64,000 nucleotides of DNA from Larix kaempferi (taxonomy: Eukaryota > Streptophyta > Pinopsida > Pinales > Pinaceae), in assembly GCA_027924585.1 (NCBI GenBank), contig BSBM01000372.1:30746001-30810000 (forward strand), written 5' to 3'. The position numbers were made by a program, and so were the translations under genes. Numbering within the stretch: position 1 is the stretch's first letter; every line of letters begins with the position of its first letter. Below, piece by piece: positions 46,848-58,468 of this stretch. A model generated the notes under the pieces. That model saw only the letters and a program-made list of their open reading frames with translations. It searched no databases and was not told the DNA's origin.

Positions 46848-46921
46848 AGGTGAAGAGGAGAAATTTTCCAATTCCAAGTCCAGTAAGTGCAGCAATGGTG
46901 GAGTTGTTGTGATCAATCTCC

Positions 46922-46932
46922 AAGTGGGAGAT
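46922..46932 (+). promoter_or_regulatory. Polypurine tract of copia J
   Basis: AAGTGGGAGAT, abutting the 3' LTR at 46933, after the pattern usual for copia elements. Confidence 0.8.
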
Positions 46933-47431
46933 TGTTGGTTGTGGAGCCAGATCTTCCAGTCTCATAGATGATATTGTCTTAGTCGTGCACCCCTGAGGAC
47001 TATACACTCATTCCCCTACCTTGGGGTTCGGGGGAAACGCCCCCGAGAAAAAAATTTGGGGCTATTTTCGCCAACAGTTTTCGGGCCCATGGTTTTGGGT
47101 ATCCCGTGGTATTTTTCCCATTGTATTTCCCTTATAAAAGAAAGACATTGTAACATGGCTAGGGTTGATGTATTAGGTTTTGTGCATTGTAAATATCTCT
47201 GATATCGGAAGAGAGACTGTGAGACAGTGAAGAGGAAGTGCAGCAACTGTGCTACAGTTTGTATCCCTTCACTTTGCTGGACGGTATAATAATAAGGAAT
47301 GGAAATTTCAGTGTGGACATAGCCCATCTTGGGATGAACCACGATATATCTGTGTTTCTCTTGTAATGTGTGTGTGATTATATTTGCATTTCTGTTTATT
47401 GTTATTGCTCTACGATCTTGTTTTTCTAACA
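46933..47431 (+). repeat. 3' LTR of copia J
   Basis: 499 bp with CGGGGGAAACGCCCCCG, a perfect stem of six or more pairs, near 47030-47046. This is the region lost in the 5' LTR and expanded in the related solo LTR at 5630-6198. TATA-like TTATAAAAGAAAG near 47131. Confidence 0.94.
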
Positions 47432-48493
47432 GACATTAACCCCGATTTCTCACTGTCTGGAAGGATTAAGACCCAGGTCTAATTCCCTCATCTTCATCAA
47501 TTTTTTTACAAAATTCCTTGTATATTATATCATAAAAAATACAAAAAAATAAAAATAAAAATAGAAGAAAAAAAACCCTAAAAAACACAAATATTTTTGA
47601 AAATCCAAAAATTATTTTTTGTTGTCATTGCACTTGTTTTTTCTTGCAAAATTATGGAATATTTACCATTTTTTTAAAAATTTGAGTAGTTTATATATGT
47701 AAAAATCCATAAAAAATGAAAATTTCCATTAAAAAATGATTGTGCAGCTCAAACAAGCCCTAAATTGGGGTGATGTTAGCAATAGGGAAGGTAGTGTCAT
47801 CCTTTAGGGGTTGCTACAACTTTGTTGCAGGTTTGGTATAAGTGTTTTGTAGGTCCATTTTGACAAAAGGTCAAACCCTAATGGTTGGAAATGGTTCCTA
47901 CTTCATTTCCAAGCCTTGGAGGTTGACCCTGGAGGGTCTTGAAGTGCCAAATCAAGTTTTTTACCCATTATTGTAGGTTGTTACAGATCTAAAGGTGAAA
48001 TAAGTCTTGAATATCATCAATCATATGTCAAAACAAGTGCACCGTAGAGGCGATTAAGTCATATTTGGTTGGTAAGTGATAAGAGGTGCTTTCCCATGTA
48101 TTTTTACAGTTTAATTCCAAGATTTTACACAAGTTAAGGTGTTTTTTACTGCAAAAAAATGATTCATGTTGTTATCCAATGAGTACTTAGTTATTCATAT
48201 TGTTATCCTAAACCTTCCTAGCCATTAAGAAGTTATTGAATATCTTGTCGAATCCATTAAGGCCCGAATCTACTAATAAAGTGGGAAGGTCTTGTAGAAA
48301 TAGAGTTGTTCTCATTGCATATATTACATAGCTATTTTTCTTTACATTTGGGAAGCCTCTTGTGGCTAGAGGAGAAGGCTTAAAGAGATAGGAGAGTGCA
48401 TTGTGGTGGCAATGGGTGCATCTACTGAAAATTTGTCAATCTTAGCACAACCCTTGTGACCTAATCGGAAGGGTGCTAATTTGTGTGGTTATA

Positions 48494-51050
48494 GGGAGCA
48501 TTGATACTCTTTGTAAAGAAAAGGGATGGAACATTGAGGCTATGTATTGACTTTACAAAGTTAAATAAAGTCACCGTGAAGAAAATATCCTCTACTTAGA
48601 ATTGATGACTTGTTTCATCAATTGAAGGGAGCAAGGATTTACTCAAAGATAGATTTGAGATTAGGTTATCATCAAGTGAGAATAAAGGATGAATGCATTA
48701 GCAACACAACTTTCAAAATGAGATACGGTCATTATGAGTTTGTAGTGTTTCCATTTGGATTAACAAATGCATTAGCTACCTTTATGTGCTTAATGAATGG
48801 CAGATTTAGACAATGTCTGGATAAGTTTTTCATTGTGTTCTTAGATGACATTCTTATTTACTCAAAATCAGTGAAGGAGCATGAGGAGCATTTGAGATTA
48901 GTAATATAGGTGCTAAGAGAGAATCAACTTTATGCTAAGTTGAGTAAAATTATGTTCATTTTATTAGAAGTAGACTCAGTATTTGGACACATCATATCTG
49001 AGGAAGGGATAGCAGTAGATCCAAGGAAGATTGAAATTATCATGGGATGGCATATAGCCATAAGTGTATCAGAGGTAAGTTTATTTATGGGATTGGCGAG
49101 ATATTATAGAAGATTCATAATAGGCTTCTCAAAAGTGGCATATCCAATTACCTCATTACAGAAGAAAGGTGTCAATTCGAATGGACACCACAGTGTGCAA
49201 AATTTTTTTAGAAATTACAGAGACTGCTCACTAGTATACCAATTCTTAAAATTCTTGATGCAAATGAATATTTTGTGATATTCACAAATGCCTGCAAAGA
49301 AGGAATTGGTAAGTGCTCATGCAAAATGGACATGTGGTCTATTTTGAGTCTAGGAAGCTAAAGGAACATGAGAAAAATTATGCCACATGATTTAGAGTTG
49401 GTTTCTATAGTGTGTGCCTTAAAAATGTGGAGACATTATCTCATGGGCATGAAGTTTGAATTAAGGACAAATCATAGTGGGTTGAAATACTTGTATGAAA
49501 ACCAGAATTTGAATGCCAGAGAAACAAGATGGTTAGAATATATTTGTGAGTTTGATTTTTACATCAAACATATAAAATGTGAAGAGAACAAGGTTATATA
49601 TGCTACAACCATTAACATGTATAAATCAGATTTAAGAATCGGAATTCTTGAGGTTTTCATCTTAGATGAACGTTATCTTTAGGTAAAAGAAGGATTGCAA
49701 TAGGAAAATGTACAATAGAAATATCAAGGATACAAGATGGAAGGTCATGGACTTCTTATGCATAAAATAGAGTTTAGTGTCATAATTATGTGGAATTAAG
49801 GAAACTAATAATGAATGATATGCATAAGGTTCCATATGCAGGACACCCTGGATACCAAAAGACAATTGCTGCAGTGAGAAGTCAATACTTTTGTCCAATA
49901 ATGAATAAAGATGTTGCTAAGTATATAGCTAGATGCATGGAGAGTCAGAGAGTAAAAGTAGAGCACAAACATCCAATATGCTTTCTACAACCACTACCAA
50001 TACCATAATGGAAATGGGACGTGGTGCCCATTGATTTAATCACTAAATTACACATGGCGGTAAAGCAACATGATTCGATCATGGTAGTGGTGGATAACTC
50101 AACGAAAGCTTCCCACTTCATTCCAATCAAGTCAATGCATAAGGAAATTGACGTAGCGGGTATTTATGCAGGTTACATGGGATACCAAAGGCCATTGTAT
50201 CAAATAGAGATCCAAAGATTACTTCAAACTTTTGGAAGGGTTTATTCAAAGGATTTGGAACAAATCTAAATTTGAGTACAACATATCATCCTCAAACTGA
50301 TGGAAAAACTAAGAGAGTTAATCAAGTTACCGAGGATATGCTGAGGATGTATGTGATAGATAAACTATCTAAATGGGAAGATCACTTGTGCTTGGTGGAG
50401 TTTGCATAAAACAATGGGCATTATGCTTCTTTGAAAATGAGTCTTTTTGAATCCTTATATGGAAGAAATAGCAATACTCCAATCAATTAGGACAATCTAA
50501 CGGACATAATATTAATTGGGAAAAAATGCTCAAGGAAATGGAAGAGTAGCTTGTGAAGATCGAGCAAAATTTAAAGATGGCACATAATAGATAGAAAAGT
50601 TAAGTAGACAAAGACAAAGCATCAAGAGAATTCAGAGTTGGTGATTATGTGTACCTAAAAGTCACGCCAAAAAAGAGTTCTTTGAAACATAGAATTTGTC
50701 CTATGCTAGTGCCCAGATATTGTGGCCCATTTGAAATATTAGCCGAGGATAGGACATGTTGCATGTGAGATTTATTTTCCTTCTTGCAAAAAAGTGCATA
50801 ATGTATTTCATGTGTCATTATTGAAAGGTATATACCTGATCGTAACCACATTATTGATTGGGTTATGATTCAGGTGGAACTGAAAGGAGATATTCAAATG
50901 CATCCAATGTGCATCCTCAATATGAAGATTACATTGCTCAGGAATAGAGCCATAGGGTAGGTAAAGGTCCAATGGATGCATTACAACACTAAAGCAACAA
51001 CATGGGAATTGGAATATGTGATGTGGGAAGCATACCCACAATTGTTTTGA
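48494..51050 (+). pseudogene. gypsy pol, 3' half (element E): RT, RNase H, integrase, C-terminus
   Basis: Begins at [20 protein letters not shown], the first RT block, and runs on: [16 protein letters not shown] near 48648, [12 protein letters not shown] near 48836 (catalytic FLDD), then FGHIISEEGIAVD and LARYYRRFIIGFSKVA near 49096. RNase H is 49260-49640 (LKMWRHYLMGMKFELRTNHS near 49412). Integrase zinc finger is YAGHPGYQKTIAA...CMESQRVK near 49830-49950, with the second Cys of the pair changed to Ser. The core reads VVPIDLITKL near 50020 and HPQTDGKTKRVNQ near 50290. It ends ATTWELEYVMWEAYPQLF and TGA at 51048. Several stops and shifts. The N-terminal half sits at 36166-38316. Confidence 0.9.
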
Positions 51051-51111
51051 AAAAATTGTATTATGTTTTTATACATGTACATAGTGTTGATATGCACCAT
51101 GCATGGTGCAT

Positions 51112-51129
51112 AAATTGAGGGGAGGGGAA
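51112..51129 (+). promoter_or_regulatory. Polypurine tract of element E
   Basis: AATTGAGGGGAGGGGAA-type run directly before the LTR start TGTAAAACC at 51130. Confidence 0.8.
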
Positions 51130-52414
51130 TGTAAAACCCCATTTTTTACCCCAAGATGTAAATATGATGAAATCATGTAAAAAATAGAAGCCATATATCA
51201 ATGGCATGGGATGATTGAATATATTGTAAATAAGTACATTTTATTTTTAATATAAAAATCCTCGACATATGCAAGTGAAGAAGGATGAATACGAGATGGG
51301 GGGCTATGAATACACAAGTGGAGAAAGTGAGAGGGGATAAAGAGTGATGAACTTAGGGTAATTCAACTATGCCTTAGTCTTCATTAAAAATTTTAACCTA
51401 AAGTCCCTTAACCGTAGTTATGAGGGTCACTTTAATTAATCATGGGTTAGTTATCTTAATTTAGTGTTAAGGGTGTTGGCACCAGTTTTGTCCTAAACGT
51501 TTTGAAGGGTTCTAGCCCATGAATTGGATTAAGCAAGGCCTCGGTTTAAGCCACATGACCCATGAGGGTGAAAATCGGACCTCCAAAAGGATTTCTCCCT
51601 AAGTTCAGAGTGAAATAATCAAGGGATCCTAAGTATTAACCTGGAAAATGAAGGTAAATACAAAAATTTGCTTGCAATTAAATGATGGCATAAGTGAAGA
51701 GCACAGATTTGCAGCAATCGAGATCAATGGCCATGAGCGCACTTCACGAAAATAAGATGGGGTGTTTTAAGCCGAGGAAGGATGTTTAGCTTGTGAGCAA
51801 ATTGGAAAGTTGATCAACAGGCAGAAGGACAGATCTACGAACGACAATTACTTCAGTGATTTGACATGCACAGAGAATTGGCATTTTCAGATTTGCGAAG
51901 TTTTTGTAGGCCCGACATATTGCAAGGGTGTATATTGGGTGGGGTTGAGATATATGGTTGAAGAGTTTCTCACAAATTGGACATGCACAGAGCATCGGCA
52001 TTGTCCAAATCTGCGAACATGGTAGAGGCCACACCTTTTGACGGCCAGGATGTGGGCAAGATCCAGATCGACGGTGGACAGCGGTTTCATGGATCTGAGG
52101 TGCAAGAAAGGAAACATGTGGAAATATTGAAAGCCACGGAGATTTGTAGAGATAAAGAGTGAGGGAGATCCACGACTCAGGATCGATCACGCAGACAAAG
52201 GGCTCAGAGAGATTCTTTCACTACGATAAGCGCAAGGATGATAAGGGGAAAGAAATAATATAAAAATATAGTTGCACGAGGATCTAAGAATCATTCGTCC
52301 TGTGCATTGGAAAACGACAGAAAACCTCTATGCAGAAGCAGACAACTCAGCCATAATCTCAGACCAGCTGTCAAGTAACCAGGTAGGCCTTCTGTCCCAT
52401 ACAAAGCTATTTAA
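51130..52414 (+). repeat. 3' LTR start of element E; end not defined
   Basis: Starts TGTAAAACCCCATTTTTTAC right after the purine tract, and its start resembles the solo LTR at 26882. No clear TG...CA end is found before 52415, so where the LTR stops and flank begins is unknown. It contains a spaced 37-bp direct repeat (51862-51898 and 51979-52017: GACATGCACAGAG, then GGCATT and TCTGCGAA-like ends). Short antisense and sense frames near 51786-52190 are not convincing genes. Confidence 0.55.
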
Positions 52415-55400
52415 ATGGCTGAATTAAGTGAGATAGAACCCCCAGTTGTGGAATACCAGAGGATAGGTGATTTGTTTGAGGATAAGGATGCCGAGATTTA
52501 TGATAGAGTGTGTATAAACAGCTCCCTTGAGACATCAAAAGATAGATTGGAGTTGATTAGGAAGGGAATGTAGACATGCATAAGGTTTACCAGTCATTTT
52601 TCCATCTTTTTGCAGTTGACCAAACCCCAAATTGCCTCGATTTCGTCGACTGGTGCACCACCCATTACTCCTTCTCTGAGAGGGTGATTATGGATGCATC
52701 CAACTCTAAGATCCCGATCCCATTCAGTCCCCTCACTGTTAGAAAGGCCCTGTCGATCCCGGATGAATTCTACCAAAAAGCCAAAGAATGCAAAGAGGAA
52801 GCCCTAATTCAATATTTCAGGAAAGCCCTAGCCAAGCTTAAGCAAAGTTTCTTCCATGCTAGCCTGTAGCCAAATGCCTCCTTCTAGAACCAACCTTTCC
52901 CTGGTGAAGCCAGTTTATTCATCGAAGAGTCCAAATGTGTCATCACCATGTTAGCCCAGTTCCTAGGATTAGATACAGATCAGTATATCACCGAGCCTTT
53001 AATAAGCCTACTTTTTGTCATGAGCACATGTCCTCTTGATCCTGAGGATCCCAGCCAGTCCATCCAATGTGCTTTTCTTAGGTTTGATGAGGCCCTAGCT
53101 GAGAAGATCCATTCTCAGCTAGTGGAGTTCCCCAAAACTAGAAGCTTCAGGTTCCAGTCTTACCTGTTGAGAATGAAGAAAAATTGCAGATGCCTGAGTT
53201 GATGCTCACTCAGGAGACACTCACAGACTGCACTAAGTTCATGAACAACATCATAGCCAAAGTTCACATTGTTATCTTTCAAAGGAAACTGCCTAGGGTA
53301 TTAAAAAAAATGAAAGAGATGTTGCAGCCTTCCCCGGAGAAGAAGATAGGTGACTGGTTCCTCTCAGAACACAGCATTACAATCAAAGTTTATGGGTTTT
53401 CACATGCACCCTATGTGCTGCCAGCCTTTCTAACCCATATATTATTTACATTTGAATTCATCATACAAAAGATGAGAGTGGAAATTGAACATTTCTTGGA
53501 TGACAAGAAGGATTCAGATATCACCTTTCCATGGGTTGTAGGCCCATTCATTATTAAAAACAAGACTTCCCTTTCAACCATTGAATATATGATAAGAGAC
53601 ATGGGATTCAGATCAAAGGAAGCCATCAATTATGACCCCCACCACATCATCTCAGACAGGAGAAAAGAAAGTAACAAAAAATATTTTATACATTTTGAAA
53701 TTGCAGTGCTGTCTGAAACTGCTAATTTGCTAGAATATCCTGGAAAAAGCTAGATGGAGATAGATACACCTGATGATTCCACCTCCCTGGTTCCATAGGC
53801 CACATTACCACAAATTGGCTCCTCTAGCTTAGCCCTAGCAGTTGAAGCAATTTTACCCTTTGCCGGTATCTCTGGGGAAACCAGCAAGTTGGAAAAGATT
53901 GATGTCATGGATATAGATGATGACACAGAAAGAGCTCTCAAAAGGAAGAAAGTAGAGGAACCTGAGCAGCAGCTGGTACCAATGGCAGCTGGTCGAAGTA
54001 AGAAGAAACATGTAAATTTTAAGGTTCCTTCCTTTGAGATCAGAGAATATGTATTCAACCAAACATCCACTAAACCTGCTGCACCGAGCAAGAGTAGAGT
54101 TGAACTACTGGAGGAGTATAAAGGAAGTGCAGAAGCAGCCTCAGAAGAATCTAAGCTGTATACATAAGTGAGGCAGATTTCCAACAAAGAGGTGTCTTTG
54201 GTGGCTAGCAGAATCCATGCCTAGAACACCCTGAACCTAGCCTTGGCTACCAAGAACAAAGCCACTGAACTGAAGGTGAACTTGGAAGATATTCCTGTTC
54301 CTGATATGATCAATTTGCAGAAAGAGACTGGGGAGTTTATATATGCCAAGCTGTTAAATTCTGCACTAGAATTATCCAAGTTGCAAGTCAATAAGAATAA
54401 GGTTCAAAATCAGCTTAGGAAAGAAAGAGTGGAGAACAAGGCCCATAAAGAACAAATTAAGAAGATGTAGAATGCATTATTGGCTACTGAAAGCTAGGAG
54501 GACAAGAAGGCCAGTATACAAAATTTTCTGGATGAGAAAGATAACACCATTCAGTCATTGAAAAAGAAGCTGAAAATCCCCTCCACCCAACTAGTGGAAG
54601 CCTCTGAATTGGCAGAGCTGGAGGAGAAGAGAGAAAAGCTACAAAATGAACTAAAAGACTGCAAAGCTAGGTTTTTGAAGTTTGAAGAGAAAGAGAAGCT
54701 ATGGTTTAGTGATATGGCTCTTATGGTGGAAAGTGAAAAGAAATGGGAAGCTAAGTCTGAAGACCTTGAGAAGAAACTGTAGGAGAAGAGCAATGAGCTA
54801 GAGAACATGGCCACACCTTCCTCCATAGAATCAGATGACTTCTCCCTTGTGGGGGATATGGAAGAAGTAAGTCTAAGAGACTTAGAAGTTGAAAGGTTAA
54901 AGAAGCAAAACACAATTCTGAAAACCTTGATGGAAAAGGCAGAGCAGGAAAAGGAGGCTTGGGAAACCAAGTACCAGGAGATACAGGTCAAGAATGAGGA
55001 ATTGGTGAAGCAAGCCACAGGTCAGACCTCCCTGCAAGAAGCAAAGCAAGTCATTTGGGATGAAATTATTGCGGAGGTAGAAAATATAAGGCCATATCTT
55101 GATTTCATTCTGGACAAAGAGGCTGTAATCAAATCAACCAAGCAAAGTGTAGTAGCAGCAAATGAAAAATTGAATAAAAATCCTGTGGAGCACACTGAAA
55201 GACCATAGATTTCTTGAATGGCTTGACTGAAGATGAAGTAAAGACAGCAGGTATAAAGGATAGAGTGTCCACTATCATTTGGGCTAAGAGAGTGATACAT
55301 AAGCAGCAGCAGGTGAGTGCTATTAAAGCTGGAACTGATGTTATGACACAGTAGGTGAAACTTTTCAAAGATATGTTTGACCCTTTATTCAAGAGGGGAC

Positions 55401-55727
55401 TTCCTCTCCTTTGGGAGGAAGATGGCACCATGAGGACACAGGAAGAATATCAGGGCAAGTTGTGGGAGCGCAAATTGGATCATGAAGGGTTCGCTAACAT
55501 GGACCAGCCTCTGACAGGAAAAACAATGGTGGAAAAACTAACCAAGGAATTTGAGCTAGTTTGGGTCTTTAGGGAAGCTTGTGCACACTTGAGGAGCTGT
55601 TCATATAGGGATCACACAAAGCTTCGAGTATTGTTTAAAGAGGTGGCCACGTCAGAGTTTCCAGCTGCTGACCAATGGAAACTCGTGGAGAAGTATGGGA
55701 AAGCTAAACTAAGGTTGCACCCGTGAA
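52415..55727 (+). pseudogene. Long intronless pseudo-ORF with a coiled-coil half, unknown family
   Basis: About 1,100 codons with conserved reading but many breaks. Start at the ATG at 52415 (MAELSEIEPPVVEYQ), TAG and a shift near 52572, then LDFVDWCTTHYSFSERVIM near 52635, a second shift near 53180 and a third near 55205. N-terminal part (to about 53750) looks globular. A Lys/Glu-rich stretch with KRKKVEEPEQQ (53943), a possible nuclear-targeting patch, follows. A heptad-like coiled coil covers 54560-55060 (LAELEEKREKLQNELKDCK, then LEVERLKKQNTILKTLMEKA). The end is KLRVLFKEVATSEFPA and TGA. Most in-frame stops are TAG. No zinc knuckle, protease, RT or integrase seen. It ends 124 bp before an LTR, so it may be an extra ORF of a gypsy element; host gene relic is the alternative. 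Confidence 0.7.
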
Positions 55728-55850
55728 GATTCGAGGATCATGAAGATTTTTGCATGAAGAATTAATTACCAAGAATTTTGTTTATTTACTATAATTTGTT
55801 ACCAGCTAGTAGAGGCTCGAGGGCACTTATAAAAGGATGTTAAGCCTACC
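55728..55850 (+). other. Short non-coding stretch before the G LTR
   Basis: 123 bp from the stop of the unknown ORF to the LTR start. It has GGCTCGAGGGCACTTATAAA near 55815-55834, with a TATA-like run, but no polypurine tract next to the LTR, which argues against it being an ordinary 3' end of an element. Confidence 0.45.
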
Positions 55851-55921
55851 TGTTAGCATTTGTTTTGTTTTGTTGTAACTAATTCTAGGAGAGGATGAAA
55901 CTGTTTGTATATGTGTCATCT

Positions 55922-56566
55922 TGATCCGGATTTTATGAGCAGAACGAAATGAATACAAATTATTATCAGATGCTTAACAAAAAATAACAGAGTTAAAGTA
56001 AAATTGGTTTTCTATTCAATAAGGAAATAAGCTAAAACTGTAAAATGCAGTGGAAAACAAGCTTGCTGGAATAGTGGCGGCTTATCTCTGGGAAGAGATG
56101 TGACGGTTGCGCTCATTCGGAACAAGATGGTTACAGTGAGGCTCTGAAGGCCTTTTACAATAAACAGGAATGTCAAAAATCCTAGACATCCAAAAACCTA
56201 ACCCTAGGAGACGAAGCACCAAAATTCATGTGGGCCCCGTTTGGGTAAGTTAGTACATCAACTTCCTGGGGTCGTAACTCTTGCATACGATCTTCGGTTG
56301 GGGCGTACAATAACTTATTGGAAAGATCTATTGGATGACTACAAAAAGGGTCAGCAAATCTTGAGTCCAACACGCAAAAAGGGTGGGTGTGCAGTACTCA
56401 TATTTGCCCAAGAATTCGACGCCGAAAAAACGTCGTTTAGCGCCTCAAAATGGCTCCTGAAGTTCAGGACCCGAAAAACTGCTAAAATAATATATTACCA
56501 AAATTGCCAGAAAACTATTTTGAGCTAGTTGGAAAGGTGGGTGGTCACTGATATCCACCTGGATCA
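55922..56566 (-). repeat. 3' LTR of element D
   Basis: 645 bp with inverted ends TGATCC and GGATCA, matching 61882-62527. On the reverse strand it starts at 56566, right after the purine tract 56567-56581 (TAAGGAGGGAGGAT on that strand). Confidence 0.94.
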
Positions 56567-56577
56567 ATCCTCCCTCC

Positions 56578-57758
56578 TTAGGAAGCAATGGTCTCCATTG
56601 CATTGAGTTCCCCCATCAGATGAGGAAATTTCTGTTGAATTTGGCCCCAGGTGAGCCACTTGCCCTGGTGCAGGAGCTGCCTTGCTTTGACAACTCGATA
56701 AAGTTGGATCCTTTGATGTTGAGTGCCCTTGATCTGTGTGTTTGCAATATGATCACTGGATGCCTCTTGCAGGCAATCAGGGTTGAGCTCTGTTGGTGTC
56801 AACTGCTCTGCTATCTCTGAGGTGTCTAATAATGGTGGGAAATATGGCTGAAGGAGAGGCACGTTGAAGACTGGATGCAGACCAAGGAAGGGGGGAATTT
56901 TGAGCTCAAAAGAATTGTCACCCACCACCTTGGTGATGGTGTACGGCCCATAACGGAGTGGGAAAAGCTTCCGATGGGGACCTGTAAGGTGTTCTTTCTA
57001 CAAATGCAACCAAAATTTGTCGCCCACCTGAAACTTGTGTGGCACCCGATGTTGATCATGGCGCTACTTGTACTTGGCATTAGACTTCTGTAGAATATCC
57101 TGAACCTGTTGGCGGATATGTTGGATCCGTTCAATGAACCGAGTGGCTTTGTCAGCATCTGGGGACGAGTCAGCCGAGGTGGTCACCAAGGGAAGTTCAA
57201 CATCCATGGGGCCTAATGGTTGGAATCCCAACCCCACCTGAAAGGGGTTGTAGCCAGTTGAACTGTGCAGGGCTCAGTTGTAGCTATGCTGGACATAGGG
57301 AAGACTCTCATCCCATGTGCGGGGGTGTGTTGAATTGTACATGTGCAGGATATGTACGACCATCCGGTTGAAGACCTCGGTTTGGCCATCTGTCTGGGGG
57401 TGGAACGCAGTGGATTTGGTGAGCTTGGTATCCAGCAGTGACCAGAGGCTTGACCAGAATGAGCTGAGGAACCGACTGTCATGGTCCAAGATAATGGTAT
57501 GTGGGATCCCAAAATGTACCCAAACTTGTTCAAAGAAGAGCTTGGCAGTGGCTTCTGCTGTGATGTTCTTTTTGCAGGCGGCTAGAATCGCCATCTTGGA
57601 AAAGTGATCAACAACCACAAAAACACAGTCGTTCCCCCTGTTGGTGGAAGGGAGGCCCGACATGTAGTCCATTGAGATGGATTCCCACGGCCTGTCAGGA
57701 GTAGGCAGAGGGGTGTACAGGCCCTGTTTCTTAGTGGTCGGTTTGGCAATAGCGCAAG
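56578..57758 (-). pseudogene. gypsy D integrase and pol C-terminus
   Basis: Reverse strand, from CAIAKPTTKKQGLYTPLP at about 57755. Integrase core: SISMDYMSGLPSTNRG (first Asp, near 57680), DHFSKMAILAACKK, ILDHDSRFLSSFW (second Asp, near 57480), HPQTDGQTEVFNRM (Glu, near 57390). Then LPYVQHSYN with a TGA where relatives have Arg, and the C-terminal DNA-binding part (QVGDKFWLHL, then LRYGPYTITKVVGDNSFELK and LHPVFNVPLLQPYFPPLL) ending KFPHLMGELNAMETIAS at 56578. Stops replace Gln at YK*RHD and HL*KEH. Continuous with the RNase H block beyond the nested solo LTR. Confidence 0.92.
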
Positions 57759-58463
57759 TGTTAACACCCAAAAAGTGCTCACTAGCTCATTCCCTTATTC
57801 ACATGATCCATTTGTCCACTTTTCCACCATCTGAGCCTCTGAAGCCAACAAAAGGTCACCAAAAGACCTTAGTACACCCCTTTTTCCCACTCAAAAAGAT
57901 TATTTTTCCTAAAAAAGCATAAAAAACCCTCAAAAAGGGTCCAAAATTCCCAAAAGTATTAAAAAGGGAATAAAAATATTAATTTTATTCAAAAAAGGAA
58001 AAAGGAGGGAAAAGTACCTAAACCATGTTGGTCAATATGATTGGTTTCCACAAAACCACAAATGGTATTCCCCACCACCAAAACCTATAAAAAGGTGGTA
58101 GGGGCTCCTCATTTCACATCCATCCATATTCCTATCCTCATGCTACCAAAATCTCCCTTGAGTTTTTGGCCATTGTAGCAACCTTGGAGAAAGGACCCAT
58201 TGGAGTTTGGAGTTGCTCATCCTTGGAGCTTCTCAACTATCTTCATCACTTGGAGGTATTGTTATTGCAAGCACTTGCTTGCCCCCATTTTCAATACAAA
58301 TTTATTTTCTATATTTTCTTCTTCTTGGTTTTTAATTCCAAAATGCACATGCTAGTTTAGTTTAGTTTAGATTTAGTTTATTGTTTTTGTTTAATATTGA
58401 GACTGCTGCTACTAGTTAGCAGGTGCCCATAGCACTAAGCTTGGTTGCAAAACCACGCCAACA
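57759..58463 (+). mobile_element. Solo LTR inside D, duplication GCAAG
   Basis: 705 bp, TGTTAACACCC to GCCAACA, with perfect duplications GCAAG at 57754-57758 and 58464-58468. It interrupts D's integrase zinc-finger region (SCTAC before, CAIAKP after, reverse strand). A TATA-like CCTATAAAAAGGTGG near 58085 suggests + orientation, opposite to D. It holds short TTTAG repeats near 58352-58378. No relative found elsewhere in the window. Confidence 0.93.
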
Positions 58464-58468
58464 GCAAG

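Larger units (their letters stand above)
42462..47431 (+). mobile_element. Ty1/copia element J, complete but inactive
   Basis: 4,970 bp: 5' LTR 42462-42894, primer site 42897-42908, gag-pol 42952-46847, purine tract 46922-46932, 3' LTR 46933-47431. Flanked by perfect 5-bp duplications GACAT (42457-42461 and 47432-47436). Protein order gag, protease, integrase, RT, RNase H is that of copia, and the residues fit the Tork/TNT1-like branch. Few lesions (stops at 43096, 44569, 45090, 46089; a frameshift near 44680) and modest LTR differences make it one of the younger insertions here. Confidence 0.95.
38317..48493 (+). mobile_element. Insertion K splitting the gypsy pol; holds two younger insertions
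   Basis: Flanked by GGGAG at 38312-38316 and 48494-48498, in the same pol codon, as a 5-bp target duplication would be. It starts TGTTATGCC and ends GGTTATA. Inside are 1.4-kb direct repeats 39176-41236 and 42109-48493 (after removing the insertions), spaced by about 0.87 kb, with a decayed tRNA-Asp primer-like site after the first. This resembles an Athila/Tat-like or LARD-type non-autonomous element with long LTRs. The second repeat lacks the first 0.86 kb, the terminus is not the usual CA, and no coding genes remain, so the definition is tentative. Confidence 0.55.
42109..48493 (+). repeat. Direct repeat of K, copy 2, interrupted by copia J
   Basis: Net about 1,410 bp after removing J and one duplication. 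Matches copy 1 as far as the final TTTGTGTGGT. Flows without spacer into the reverse transcriptase of the split gypsy pol at 48494. It lacks the solo LTR found in copy 1, which shows that solo LTR entered after the two copies existed. Confidence 0.85.

Noticed and set aside
54551-55018. 155-codon reverse frame rich in Ser and Phe
   Set aside because: Antisense image of the Lys/Glu-rich coiled coil; such mirror frames are expected there.
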